This document shows, piece after piece, positions 24,308 to 36,030 of a stretch of 64,000 nucleotides of DNA. Positions within the stretch are counted from its first letter, which is position 1. The number at the start of each line of letters is the position of its first letter. The stretch spans positions 1 through 64,000 of the forward strand of contig JAJOHG010000062.1 of NCBI GenBank assembly GCA_021029095.1, written 5' to 3'. The notes under the pieces were generated by a model. That model ran no database searches, was not told the origin of the DNA, and saw nothing but the letters and a program-made list of their open reading frames with translations. This DNA is from Phellopilus nigrolimitatus. Taxonomy: Eukaryota > Basidiomycota > Agaricomycetes > Hymenochaetales > Hymenochaetaceae. A program made the translations under genes and the position numbers.

Positions 24308-27300
24308 ATGTCTGAAACACCACAGCAAAACCCAAATTCCGAACAACGTCGGTGAGTCAGAAAAATCCCATTTTTTGACAATCGTAATTGCTGAATCTTT
24401 ATTTGCCATCTGCACGTAGTTATCTGCATTTGAAAGGTGGCGAGTGCTCCTCGATGCGGGCTATTTTATTGACTATTCTATAGAAATCAATGTGGTCTTC
24501 AACGACGCTCGCCCAAATTCGAAGTTCTCCGTCAAAATCGAGATCGCCGGCGAGCAGACCTACCGGTCGCCTGTCTTCGGAAGGAAGAAAGATATTAAAT
24601 GGGAGTGCGATCGGTGAGCTTTGCGCATACATATATTCCGCTCAAAAGCTAACGACGTGCCGCTAAGTTTTGTGCTATCTTCTGCTACCGCCAATTTGAC
24701 TATCCGGAAGTCGCGTCTCTCCAAGCTGAAAATCATGAAGAAATGTTCATCGTTTGATGTGGATTTCGGAGCAAACGACATAGGTGAAAATGGGGCGGTC
24801 CAGCTGGTCGACGGTGAGCGTGTCTTTGCATCAGTATAGCAACTTTGAGCTCACGCCCTACCCCTCAGATCCCCGATTCACCGTCACTCTGATCTTTGGT
24901 GCTTCGCGGCCTGTACGTTTTGTGGCATATCAAATTTTCGTTGCAAGCCGCTGATCAGAACAAAGCTCCAAGACGTTGCTCGACTCCTCGGTAAGGAAGT
25001 AACGACTGCTCTCGCATCTAAGATAGACCTATTGGACAACATCGATAAGATTCTCAACTTCTCAGAGAAAATTATGGGGTTTGCAGAAGTTGCTGCGGAG
25101 GTAATTCTTGGAAGATGTTTTTAATTGCTGTTAGTTGACATAGATTCTAGTTAAACCCAATAGCAGGTTTGGTGGTTGGAGCCCTTAAGGACGCTCTCGA
25201 GGTAAAATTCTCTATAAATCTATTTCTCTCAATTTCATTGACTATGCAAACAGAATTGCCAGAAGATCAGCAAGTGTCACGATGAGGCTGTTACTCTCAT
25301 GAAGGAGATGGTCTCTCTCATTTGTTTACCTGAGCTTGTTAGGGAAAAAGTAAAGGAGTCTGAAACCAAGGAAGCCATGGATAACTTTCTAGTTCTAGTG
25401 AAAGATGCAGCTGATGCTCTAACTGAATATGCATCTCCTTCTGATATCAGTGAGCACACATCTTTATCCTTTCTGTGGACAAAATTATAACAAATGATAG
25501 GCTTTTATGCAAGAAATTGGTTTAAGCCCAAGCAGTACACTTTTGCTAAGTTGACGAAGAAATTTACTGCCATGAAACACAACATGGATCTGTATCTGGG
25601 AGCAAGCACCTATCTTGTTGTCCATGAGACTCAGGGAACTGTCCATGCTGTTCATGACATTGTTCTTAGTACTCAGGGAGCTGTTCAAGATATTCATCAA
25701 ACAGCAAATGATACCTGTAAGTGTCAAATAATTTGGATATAACTGATAAGTCTGACATGACTTCAGATGAACAGCAGATGCTTGATAGGCTTCATTTAGT
25801 CCATAAAGCTTGTTATGATCCAGATCACTCTTGCTTACCAGGCACAAGGGAAAATATTTTGAAAGACATTGGCAATTGGGCTACTTCACAGGAACCATTG
25901 ACCAAACTCTTTTGGCTGCATGGTATTGCTGGCTCTGGAAAAAGCTCCATTGCCTCATCAGTTGCTTATTCACTTGATAAGCAGGGCTCCCTTGCAGGGT
26001 ATTTTTTCTTCAAGAGAGATATTCCAGAATGCAGAGACACACAGTACTTTATCTCCACCCTGGCTTATCACCTTGCTAGAACCTACAAACCTTTCAGGGA
26101 TGTTGTATTGCAGGTCATTCAGAAAAATCCAGATATTGCCAACAAAGCAATTAGTCTGCAATTTGAAACCCTGTTCACATGTCCACTTTCTGAATGCATC
26201 CAGCTCTCTCCATCCAAACCCCTTGTCATGATTGTTGATGCTTTGGATGAATGCCAGGATGCTGGTAGAGTTTCTGCATATCTTGCTCAGCTTGCAGGGC
26301 TTGTCTCCTGGCTCAAGATTTTTGTCACCAGCAGACCACTTCCAGAAATAGAAAAAGAGCTTAATAAACCTACATCTCCAATGGAAGCAAAGAATCTTTT
26401 TGACATGGATGCACATGGTGACATTGTTCAGTATACAAGTGATCAAGCACAAAGGCTCAATGAGTCTGTTGCCTCCCAGTTTACAGAAGAGAAGATACTA
26501 GCCTTAGCAGAGAGAGCATCAGGGCTTTTCATTTGGATCAGCACTGTCTTTCTTTTCCTCAAAGGGAAGCTTGACATACTTGATGTATTACAGCAAATTC
26601 TTTCCTCAGAGTCTGCTCAGAACCCAGAAGCAGAGTTGGACAAGCTCTATACCACTGTCTTAACCAGTCTTTCCCAGGGTGACCAGTACAATATTGTTAT
26701 AATCCAGTGGATCCTTGGCATCATTTTTGTCACAGCCAGGAACAAGCCACTCCCAGTGACTGCACTTGCAGAGTTTCTGTTCAACCTTCCCAATAGGAAA
26801 CCCATTACTCTTGAAGTCCTGTCCAAAACCATTAATTGCTTGCTCTCAGTCTTGTATATAGACTCAGCATCTGGTGGCTCTATCCGTGTCTGTCATCCAT
26901 CTTTCCTTGATTTTATAGGTGATAAAGACCGCTCATGCCAGTTCTGGATGGATCCAAAGGATGTAGACTCTGTCATGGCTACAAGGTGCCTAGAGATTAT
27001 GAAGTCTGAGTTGAAATTCAACATATGTAATCTGGAGTCATCCTATGTCAAGAACACAGATGTTACTGACTTGCAGGACAAAGTTTCTAAGCACATTCCA
27101 CAGTCACTTCAGTACAGTTGTTTATTCTGGATAAATCATTGTTCCAGGTCAAACCTAGACTTGAAGGACAAAGCAGTATGCTCATTAGTCAAAGAAGTGC
27201 TGTGTGAGCCAAGGGCTTTATTTTGGCTTGAGGCTCTAAGCTTGTTGGGCCAGCTGAGCTCAAGCATAGACATGTTGACTCAGGCTTCCAGTTGTTTTCA

Positions 27301-28826
27301 AGTAAGCTTAACATGTAACTTTTTCTTTCTTCTTTCCTATTAACAAGCATTTCATACAGCACTGCACAGAAATTGCATCAGCTTGTCAGGACCTTTACAG
27401 ATTTGTCTCTGCATTCTATGAGCCTATGGAAACCAGCACACCCCATATCTATGTCTCTTCCCTATCTTGGGCACCAACAGAGAGTTATATGGCAAAGCAC
27501 TTTTACTCCTATTTTTCAAATCAGCCCCTAATTGCTTCAGGAAAGGCTGATCATTGGAAAAGCATTCTATGGACAGCAAGGGTGCAAGAAACAGTTTTAC
27601 GTGTTGCCTACTCCCCTGATGGCAGACACATTGTCTCTGGCTCTTCAGACAGAACCATCTGCATATGGGATGTGCTCACTGGGAAGACTGTTGGAAAGCC
27701 ACTCACAGGTCAACCTGACTTTGTTTGCTCTGTTGCCTACTCCCCTGATGGTAGACACATTGTCTCTGGCTCAGTTGATAAAACAATTTGCATATGGGAT
27801 GCCCACACTGGGAATGCTGTTGGAGAGCCACTTTTAGGTCATTCAGACAGGGTTTGGTTTCTTGCCTACTCCCCTGATGGCAGATACATTGTCTCTGGGT
27901 CTGCTGATAAAACCATCTGCATTTGGGATGCCCATACTGGGAAGGCTGTTGGAAAGCCACTCAGAGGTCATTCAGACATGGTTTGGTCTGTTGCCTATTC
28001 CTCTGATGGCAGACACATTGTCTCTGGCTCATGGGACAATACCATCCGCATCTGGAATGCCCGGACAGGGAATGCTGTTGGAGAGCCACTCAGAGGTCAT
28101 TCAGATGTGGTTTGGTCTCTTGCCTACTCCCCTGATGGAAGACACATTGTCTCTGGGTCTGCTGATAAAACCATCTGCATTTGGGATGCCCACACTGGGA
28201 AGGCTGTTGGAAAGCCACTCAGAGGTCATTCAGACAGAGTTTTTTCTGTTGCCTACTCCCCTGATGGCAGACACATTGTCTCTGGCTCTGAAGACAAAAC
28301 CATCTGCATCTGGGATGTCCAGACAGGGAAGGCTGTTGGAGAGCCACTCAGAGGTCATTCACGTGGGGTTTTTTCTGTTGCCTACTCCCCTGATGGCAGG
28401 CACATTGTCTCTGGCTCAGGTGATCAAACCATCTGCATCTGGGATGCACACACTGGGAAGGCTATTGGAGAACCATTCACAGGTCATTCAGATGATGTCA
28501 CATGTCTTGCCTACTCTCCTGATGGCAGGCACATTGTTTCTGGTTCATATGATGAAACCATCTGCATCTGGGACACAGATATTGATTCAATAGACTTCAA
28601 ATCATACCTCAGACTTCCTTCAAGGATTTCTGATGATGGATGGTGGAAGAATTCTGCCGGTGAACTGTTGCTCTGGGTGCCTCATGAGTATAGAGAGGCA
28701 ATTTGTTATAGGTGTGAGATGTGTATCTCGACTCATCTGCCAAGGTATCAAGCAAGGCTAGACTGGCGAAAGCTTGATCAGTTGGGAGGTACATCTTGGT
28801 CAGATATCTACAAAGGCAAACAATGA
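24308..28826 (+). CDS. NLR-2: C2-like / helical / NACHT / WD40 receptor, intact
   Basis: Eleven exons: 24308-24351, 24420-24436, 24484-24613, 24668-24813, 24869-24912, 24948-25100, 25151-25201, 25254-25449, 25501-25716, 25767-27301 and 27360-28826. They give 1332 aa, and every exon border matches NLR-1. Domains run C2-like, helical region, NACHT (Walker A GIAGSGKS; Walker B VMIVDALDEC; TSRP), then eight 43-aa WD repeats and the DDGWWKNSAGELLLW tail. Before NACHT it keeps the segment VHETQGTVHAVHDIVL and STQGAVQDIHQT, a duplicated Thr-Gln-Gly motif that NLR-1 has lost. The NACHT half is closely similar to NLR-1, while the variable WD positions differ, as expected for receptors under diversification. 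The MBL partner upstream is a pseudogene. Confidence 0.88.
27594..28577 (+). repeat. WD40 repeat array of NLR-2, 8 units of 129 bp
   Basis: Eight direct units encode 43-residue blades. Position 18 reads S, V, A, W, A, E, G, Y across the array while the framework is constant. The third and fifth units are almost the same (GSADKTICIWDAHTGKAVGK), which points to recent copying within the array. Confidence 0.9.
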
Positions 28827-31715
28827 TTCAAAGGTGTGTTACTTGCCATAAGGATTGTATGGACACTAACCTTTTCATTGATAATAGTTTGAAGTATGAT
28901 TCCTGGGTGACTTGTGTGCGGTCCTTTAGCATGATGATTTGTGCCTGTTTGTAATTGATGTTAGTTGGATGTAAAGAATAAAGGAAACTTCGTATATTTT
29001 GCTAACTGAATATGATTCAATAACTGAAGCTAAGAAATACAGACAACGTAACAGGGTGAGACGGCAGTAAGATGAGTAGGTATTGCATGTAAGACAATTG
29101 GTGCTCGAGACAAAGACAATTAGCGGAGCTCATGTCCGCGCACAAAGTTCTCGGACGAGTTGTATGATTCGAAAAAAGCAGAAAATTTGGAAGGAAAAGA
29201 AAAGATAGTAAACCAGAAGCAAGTGCGATACGAAGTTGGAGTAGACAGTAGAAATTACCACCGAGGCCGAGCGATAGACAATTCAAAGATGATACGGCGA
29301 AAACATATTCACGAGCAGGTTTAGTTTGATAACTGTTTCGGTATTCAACTCCATGAAATGCGGGGGACGCGGGCGCACGTCGAATCCAAGGTCTTGATAC
29401 AAAAGTCTGGAATGCCAGCCTACGTGGAGCGACAAGCATCGTTTGCTATATCCTCTATGTCCTAAGCACATTGCGACGCCGATGTGCACACCGAAGTTAA
29501 GCGGAACCTAGATTCCCGGAAGCGCTTCTTGAGAGAACTTTGTTTAGCAGGAGTGCATTATGCACCGAAACCAGGAGACTCGGAAGGAACGAGAAGGCGA
29601 ACAGACAGTATGAACAGCAGAAGCGAAGGCAGGATAGCAATCAAATGAGGAAGGGCACTGATGGATGGATGCGAAGAGGGAAAGGGTGTTTGGAAGCGCG
29701 GCGTCAGCGAAGGGATAGTGTGTCATTAGCCGCGTCGTCCCGCACTAGAGTTGGCCGTGCTGCGGAGACTTGCTGCGGAGACTTGCCCAGACAGAGGCAC
29801 TCCGCAGGCGTCAGTGCTGTGCCTGCTGTGGCATGGGATGACGGGTGAGAAGGCCCACCGTCGGCATCGCACATGTCGGAGTCGGTAAGGCCGAGCCAGG
29901 CGAGGCTTCGCGTGCGCGGCGGTTTCTCTGCTGTTGCTACTACCTCCTGGGCGGGTGCCATCGGGTGCGTCGTTCGTCGTTTCGTCGGCGTCGGTCCCGA
30001 CGCGCTGTGCCCGTTCAGCCGGATGGTATCACCTGCGTTGCACTGTACATGTGATGGGACATCGCGGAGATCGCGTAATGGTCGGGGCCGAGCCGAGAGG
30101 GAAAGGAAGAGGAGATGCGCGACGTTCTTCTATCGACAGGGCTTCGAAATCCGCACGAAAAGGTTGGTGGGCAGCGTGAAGCAAAAGGGCGCAGACTGGC
30201 AGGAGCAGAGCGCACGGAAACAATCTCTTCGTCTATCGTAGTTGAGCGATGAGATACAATTTCAAGATGATTCACAGCGAAGGCAGCAGCAGCAGCTTCG
30301 AGTTTGATAGGAGAGGTCGTGTCATACGCGTGCGGCCAACGTGTGAGCGGACTGCGGAAGCCGTGAAGCGGCGAACGCTGGAGGACACCTCAAAGAGCGG
30401 AAAAACGGCGGATATGGCCCCCGCGGTCGGTACTGAGGACGCGCCAGGCGGGCGGCACAAGGAAACGCGAGCGTGCGGGCGGACAGGCGGGGCCCGTATA
30501 TGTGATGACGGCGCTCGTGCACGTCACGTCGGCCTACTTGACGCACACAGGGGAGGCCAACAGCGAGTCAGATTCCGTGGAAACAAAAACGCGCTCCCGC
30601 CTCGCGTCCACAGCGCTCTTGCGCCTTATCGCTCTGCACTCGAGGTCGGGGGTGCTCGGCCGCCCGCCGTCACCCGCACCGTAAGTAGAAACGAAGACGC
30701 AGACCCGAGTCTACTTGTGGAGAAAAGCGCCCGTCTGCCGCGCACGCTGCCCGCCTCTTCTTCGTTCGCGCTTCTCTCCCTTTGCCGGTTCTCCACGCGC
30801 CACCTCTGCATCCGTTTCGTCGTACCCCAAAGCAAAGCCGTGCGCGAGGACCGGACGCGATCGCCGGTCACACGTGCGGTACGGGGCCTCGAAGCCCGCA
30901 CGGAGTAGGAAAGCTTGGGCCGTTGGGCGAATGTGTCGCCTAGGGCCGAAGCCGGGAGCGAGGGCGCGGCGGGGGGCAGATCGAGGTGTCGGTGCGCGTG
31001 TGCGTCTACGGGCGCGGACGTCAGGGACGATGTTGATATGGATACGCTGTTCGCGCCGTTGAGAGAGTAAAGTACGTAGTTTGTGGGCGAACAATGCTGC
31101 GGCTGCGTTGACCGAAGCAAGGATGCCGCCTCCGCGGAAACCTGGACAGGCGCGTTGGTGGCACGTAGGACTTGAGTCCGTCTTTGAAAGGTACCGTCGA
31201 GGCTGATTGGATTTGGAACCGGTATCGAGGTGAGCCATGAGCATGCATAATCGGCAAGAGCGAGCGTTGAGAGAAGCCACGGCCGTCGTGGTTGAGTGAC
31301 GCGAGTTCAATTCAAGCTGTGCGCGAGCGCGTGCAGGCCATATCTCCCTCGAGCGGTTCGCCGCAAGCTCGCACTCTGCCTCCTTCGTTTTGCCTGCGAA
31401 CCAGCCCTAGAATACGCAGTACAGGCGGCTCGGCATGATCGTCCTGGCTTACACGCCCGAGCTCATTGCACGCTTGGCACTCGCCATCTTCGAGGATACA
31501 TCTACGGCATTTGAAGAAAGCGAGGCCTTTTGATTAGACGCTACCCATGATAAACCCAAGTGAATAGCAGAAAGCGCGAGCTGCGTGTGTTCGTCGAGAG
31601 GTGACTGGGTCAAATTGGAATAGGAATTGGCGAGGATGGAAATCCATGGGATGGATCGGGCGATGACGTTATCCTCGATGCGAACGATGACTCAGCCGTT
31701 AACTTTTGTGTCCTG
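28827..31715. repeat. 3' flank of NLR-2
   Basis: This is the counterpart of 17421-20298, including an MBL relic at 31340-31515. No gene is supported. Confidence 0.5.
31340..31515 (+). pseudogene. Short MBL remnant
   Basis: A degraded piece of MBL exon 2 with landmark tacacgcccgagctcattgc. It sits at the same place in copy B as the 19900-20075 relic in copy A, so it predates the tandem duplication. Confidence 0.55.
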
Positions 31716-32506
31716 CCTTTTGCACGACCGGCCGTCTTCTGTATCCTAGAAGTCTCCTTGAAGTCTCTTTCGACCGAGACAACAGACTCTTGAAATATCA
31801 AATATAATATAAGCAACTGTTGCTAAAAATTTCAAGCACGTCGCGTTTCTCCACTCGCTTTGTTTGCGGACCGTACCCGCACTATACCCATGACCTTAAG
31901 ACTACCAAGTTGCCTATCGCGCTTCTACTCAAGCATCCGGGCGTGTCCAATTGCCGCTACAAGGCGCGGATTTCTACGTATGCAAGACAAACCAGAGAAA
32001 TGTCGGTTTTTTGCGGAGAAAATCTAGACTTCGAGCGCCGATTTCGACCTGGATCGCGCTGGTATGTCCATCTATCGTCTCGCGGAGAGCTCAAACATGG
32101 TCACGGATTACTTTAGTTGCGCAAGCGCCGGAGGACCACGGGCGCACGAGCTTTTCATCAACTTCGATCGATCCTGCCAATACGAGGGAGGAGAGTTGAG
32201 ATAAACAAGTCGAAAATCAAAACGTTACGTCCAGCACATGGCGACGCATAGCTAGAGAGTCGAATATCCTCGCAAGAGAACACAGACGGTGGATTAGACG
32301 ACAATGTTTTAATCTAAAAAGAGCAAAAAAAGGCTTCAATCACGCTTTCTCTCTACTGCTTCCTCTGCTCGCGAAGACCTGCAACACCGTCTGCATGCAT
32401 TGGTCGTGTTTATTATAGCGGACAGCAGCGCTGGTCACCGGATCGGGGCGGGGTGCTGTTCTTCTCGTTCACGCACCAATGTTTCCGAATCCTCCCCTCC
32501 TTCGCC

Positions 32507-33012
32507 ATGTCTGCAGCTCGAAAGAGCGTTCACACCCCTTCATCTGCGCCAAGCTCCTCCCGTCCGTGCTCTTCCTGACCGACTTGGGCTGTGGGTGCGC
32601 GTCGAACGACCTGAACGTGGACGTCACGAGCTCGAGCCACTCTGTCGAGACTTGGCCTGTGGAGAACAACGACGATGCGCTGCTCAACGAGCACGGGAAA
32701 CGGAAATACGCCGTCGTGTGCACGCATTGCCATTACGACCATATTTCCGTGCGTTCATGTCCGTTCCTCGCCTAAATCCGATTTCGATCTGACGCGGCGT
32801 CCAGTCGCCCTCGAGCAGTTCGCCCCCGACTCGCCCATCCTCGCCTCCTCCCACTCTCCATCTTTCCTCTCCCCGCGAACCTGCTTCAGATCACGTAGAC
32901 TCAGACTGAACCGGCCATCTCTCTGCGCATAATAAACAAGCCTCACACCATCCGCCTCGCTGCGCCTCTTCGGCGCTTCCTGGCCATGAGCACGTCCATG
33001 ACGAACGCGCGC
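32507..33012. pseudogene. MBL-3: truncated MBL copy with an inverted 3' piece
   Basis: The start codon context and first seven codons match MBL-1, then about 80 bp are missing. Recognisable sequence follows (NEHGKRKY, CTHCHYDHI) to the intron and the start of exon 2 (to about 32890). From about 32905 to 33012 the sequence is the reverse complement of the MBL 3' end: the minus strand reads DGVRLVYYAQRDGRFS. The central part with the third and fourth metal ligands is gone. It is a rearranged relic. Confidence 0.7.
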
Positions 33013-33199
33013 CCCGGAAGGAACGCGACAGTAAGTTGATTGCGACTCTCCGATTCCAACTAAACGAGGCTGCGACTGCGTTGCCAGAAGCATCGATGAC
33101 ACCGTCCCGGAGGTCCAGACAGGCGCGCAGGTTGCGCGTAGGACTTGAGTCCGTCATCGGAAAGACTGTCGAGCGAGTGGTGAACGTATGGGTCAGGTC

Positions 33200-33330
33200 G
33201 TCCTCGAGCAGTCCGCCGTCCGCGCTTCCTCTCCTCGCACTCTGGCTCTTTCATCTTGCCCGCAGTGCTGGCGGCTCGGCATCGCTGTCCTGAGTTATGC
33301 GCCCGAGCTCGTTGCATGCGAGACGCTCCC
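33200..33330 (+). pseudogene. Short MBL remnant
   Basis: A degraded exon 2 piece (ctcgagcagtccgcc through gcccgagctcgttgc), similar to the relics at 19900-20075 and 31340-31515. Confidence 0.45.
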
Positions 33331-33451
33331 AGATAGTGACGTCATCTCCCGAGATGAACAATGACCCAGCTGATGATCTACACTAACGATGACTATAGCA
33401 ATATCCTCTTTTTGAACGACAAACGGGTTCAACGCGTTGTCGTCTCGCCAG

Positions 33452-33918
33452 ACATGTTTCCTCTCCGAGACAAGCCTCAGAGCGTATTTCGACAATTTTG
33501 CCGCGCTTAACTACTGTCTACGTTGCTCGCGTGATTTCACGGACCCCGCTCGGCTGCAGCAGCACCGCCGGATGGCCGCCGTGCACCGCGGCGAGTACCT
33601 CGACGAAGATGCCGTGTATGAGTCTGACGACTCCGTGTCGATGCTCTACTGCCCCCCGCATTCTCTGAAGACGAAAAGGATGACAGTCAACGCGACTCCG
33701 CAAACAGCGACGATAGTGACAATGACAGCGAAGACGGGTATGAGGATGAGGATGAGGACGAGGAAGAATTCGGAATTGGAATTTCATTTTCCAGCGAGTC
33801 ACGGGCCATGCCTGATCCTAATTGGCATTGGTCCAACACTGCAGACAGCGGAGCCCGGTCTAGGACCTTGAATGACTGGGAGTATACAAATCCATCACTC
33901 TATACTACGCATGTCTAG
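33452..33918 (+). CDS. C2H2 zinc-finger protein with acidic C-terminus, frameshifted, start unclear
   Basis: The reading frame encodes YCLRCSRDFTDPARLQQH, a C-x2-C-x12-H-x6-H finger, followed by an acidic tail. The tail (SEDEKDD, then EDEDEDEEEFG, ending YTTHV) is in the next frame. The switch falls at a run of six C at about 33651-33656, where one more C would restore a single frame. No in-frame ATG lies ahead of the finger, so the 5' exon is missing or upstream. Single-finger proteins of this type are common in Agaricomycetes and usually uncharacterised. It is either a pseudogene or carries a homopolymer error. Confidence 0.45.
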
Positions 33919-34293
33919 CTCTTACAATAGTTGACATGGTCTACGTACTCAATAAATGCTCTGCTGTGTTTTGGGCCTGGTATTCTAGTCAGCTGTAGGA
34001 GGGACTGATGTCATGCACCGTCGTCGGGTCGCATTGATGTATTTGTAACGCTGAGCTTTCTCATTGCATGCGTGTCATTGGCAGATAGACCTTCGCTCTG
34101 CATCAATCTGAACTATTTTTGGAAAACTCAGGCACATAAATGAATTAACCAGTCTATGGATTTCATCTCAAGGGGCTGACGAGGGCACATAAAGCCTCTG
34201 GTTTAGTCTAGCAATTTCATTTCGAGTCTACAGGAAGTCATTTAATGACAAAACATACAAAGTCCTTCATGCGTCAAAGTGGACTTCAGAAGT
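33919..34293. other. Intergenic, nothing recognised
   Basis: AT-rich sequence between two convergent frames. Nothing is supported. Confidence 0.4.
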
Positions 34294-34878
34294 TCACATA
34301 TTGATGCATTGGTGGGGCTTAGGATCCTCCGGAAAAGGTTCGGTCGATATTTTCCACTCCGGGTGCGGCATACCGACTGGCATATTCAGGATTGGAAAAA
34401 GACTTGGCGAAAGCATGAAGACTTTTTGCCCGGATGAATTATATATGAACTCGAGCATGCTTCTCGCGAGTTTTTCTTTGTCCATGGATCTGTACTCGTC
34501 GCAGAGAATGAGATTGACTTTCGTCAGGAAGAGCCCGAGGAAGAATTCGAGTGACTCGTTTATGTTTGCGGGTAATGCGGTAAACATACTTTTGCGGACT
34601 GCTTTGAATTCTTCGTCGCTTAATGGTTTTACGTGGAGCTTGAAAGCGCGCTCGACTACGAAATATCCTGGGAGTGTGGAGCATGGTTCAATAGACACGG
34701 GCATGGACGTCGCTCTTTGTAAGTTCCCACGGAAGTCCCAGTTTCCAGCCAGGATGAATCTAGACTCAAGATTATTATCCCCCTTTACCAATATCCCCAT
34801 CTTTCTCACGCCATTGGAGTCTCTCTTCGTGAAGACGACGAGGACGGACCTGGTTGCAGTTGGCTCACTGAATATCAT
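34294..34878 (-). CDS. Unknown 194-aa protein
   Basis: A single open frame starts at an ATG at 34878 and reads MIFSEPTATRSVLVVFTKRD, ending PKPHQCINM. It has balanced composition and no signal peptide or clear membrane segment. I do not recognise the family. A possible acceptor (gggcttacag) just upstream suggests the true start may be in a further 5' exon; an ORF at 34907-35233 on the same strand ends at a possible donor, but the phases do not fit. Codon use differs from the surrounding GC-rich repeat debris, which supports a real gene. Confidence 0.5.
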   Translation of the reverse strand: MIFSEPTATRSVLVVFTKRDSNGVRKMGILVKGDNNLESRFILAGNWDFRGNLQRATSMPVSIEPCSTLPGYFVVERAFKLHVKPLSDEEFKAVRKSMFTALPANINESLEFFLGLFLTKVNLILCDEYRSMDKEKLARSMLEFIYNSSGQKVFMLSPSLFPILNMPVGMPHPEWKISTEPFPEDPKPHQCINM

Positions 34879-34902
34879 AACCACAACTGTAAGCCCGAGC
34901 AA

Positions 34903-35624
34903 ATCATCAGCGTCTATCAGAACTTATCACCTGTTTGACATTGTTATGAATCTTTGTGATGAGGATACATGTAAGTAGAAACAGGTTTTTATTAGTGTGC
35001 CGCCATAACATTGCATGCTGTTGCCTTTGCGCACGGAAAGCCTCTTTGGTCATGGGAAGGCAACGCATGCGCCAGTGGTAATTATTGCAAAGCTTCGGAG
35101 CATCCATCCTGGAATGCACCGCGACCGTCGCGACAGCGTCGCTGCAAAGTTCTGGAAAACTCGCGGCCGGAGGATCCGGGAGGAATGCAGCTTCGTTACT
35201 GGAGTAGCTGCGCCGGCTCGATGACAAAAACAAAATATGTCCGCGCGTGGCGGGGGAAAAGGAGACGGCGGCCAGGCTAATTACGAGACCAAGCAGACGA
35301 ACTGGTCAGCAAAGAGTCGCCTGACGTTAGCTATCTAGCACATTGAAACCTTCAGGATTCGGCGTCCGGACACTCCAGCGGCCTTCCCGAACTGCATACT
35401 ACTCCCAGTAATCCATATGGGCTTCGCAACGCCATTCTAGCATATGCAGCAAACATGTCTCGTACATCGCAACAAGCAGCAGTGCCGGCCGAAATGCACC
35501 ACGCCTGCTTTTGGACGGACGAAGACATACTCCAAAGAAACACAATTGTACATGTATAAGTGGGTTACCCATCGTTTCATACATCCTCGTCGGCACGCGA
35601 CCGCCATTGATTTCTGCAGCCGAC
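34903..35624. other. Intergenic or decayed sequence
   Basis: Overlapping short ORFs occur on both strands. No domain or matching copy is recognised apart from the start of the next fragment. Confidence 0.3.
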
Positions 35625-35820
35625 AGAGAGGATCGCGCGCGCTGACCGTCCATTTTGGAAGAGTCCGAGGCCCAACTTCGCCAGTGCAAGCGCGTCAGAT
35701 CTTTAGCCTTCAAGTCGACAGAGGTTCGAGAAGACAACGTAGTCCTCGTGGAACCAGATGAGTTGCAGAAAGCACGGATCCGGAATACAAAAGACGGACA
35801 GGCAGAGCTTTCAGTTTAGC
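35625..35820 (+). pseudogene. Fragment of a coiled-coil-like protein
   Basis: One frame reads ESEAQLRQCKRVRSLAFKST, then EDNVVLVEPDELQKAR, and ends at a stop near 35820. Its composition looks like a coiled-coil exon. An inverted, more decayed counterpart lies at 37560-37790. No parent gene is present in the window. The family is not recognised. Confidence 0.35.
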
Positions 35821-36030
35821 AAAGAGACAAAAAGGCGGTCCCCAGCTCACCGTCCCAGCTTTCTAGAGATATTCGTTAGCTGAGCATTTTACGCGAACGG
35901 AGGGGGATCCGTGCGTTTTTACGCATTGCATCGTATCCCTCGCAAAGGCGTAAATGACCTGACGTACGTACCCACAGACAATGAGGGCATGGAGGCGCCA
36001 CAGCGGTAGAAGGATAGCACATGGGCCGGC
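35780..36030 (-). repeat. Inverted copy of the module 5' spacer
   Basis: The reverse complement matches 20640-20850 (and 9350-9570), including the strings ctccgttcgcgtaaa, agctaacgaatatc and aaactgaaagctctgcctg. It shows that module debris extends to here and has been inverted. Confidence 0.65.

Larger units (their letters stand above)
20299..31715 (+). repeat. Tandem module copy B
   Basis: This is the direct repeat of copy A and contains the MBL-2 pseudogene and intact NLR-2. Its 3' end grades into the broken third copy near 31715. Confidence 0.8.
31716..33330 (+). repeat. Third module copy, internally deleted and rearranged
   Basis: From about 31716 the sequence follows the module's 5' spacer (for example tatcgcgcttctactcaagcat at ~31915, as at ~9795 and ~21160). 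It continues into a truncated MBL gene. After an inversion near 32905-33012 it jumps to the far 3' flank (gcgtaggacttgagtccgtc at ~33135) and an MBL relic. The whole NLR gene is missing. Confidence 0.65.
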
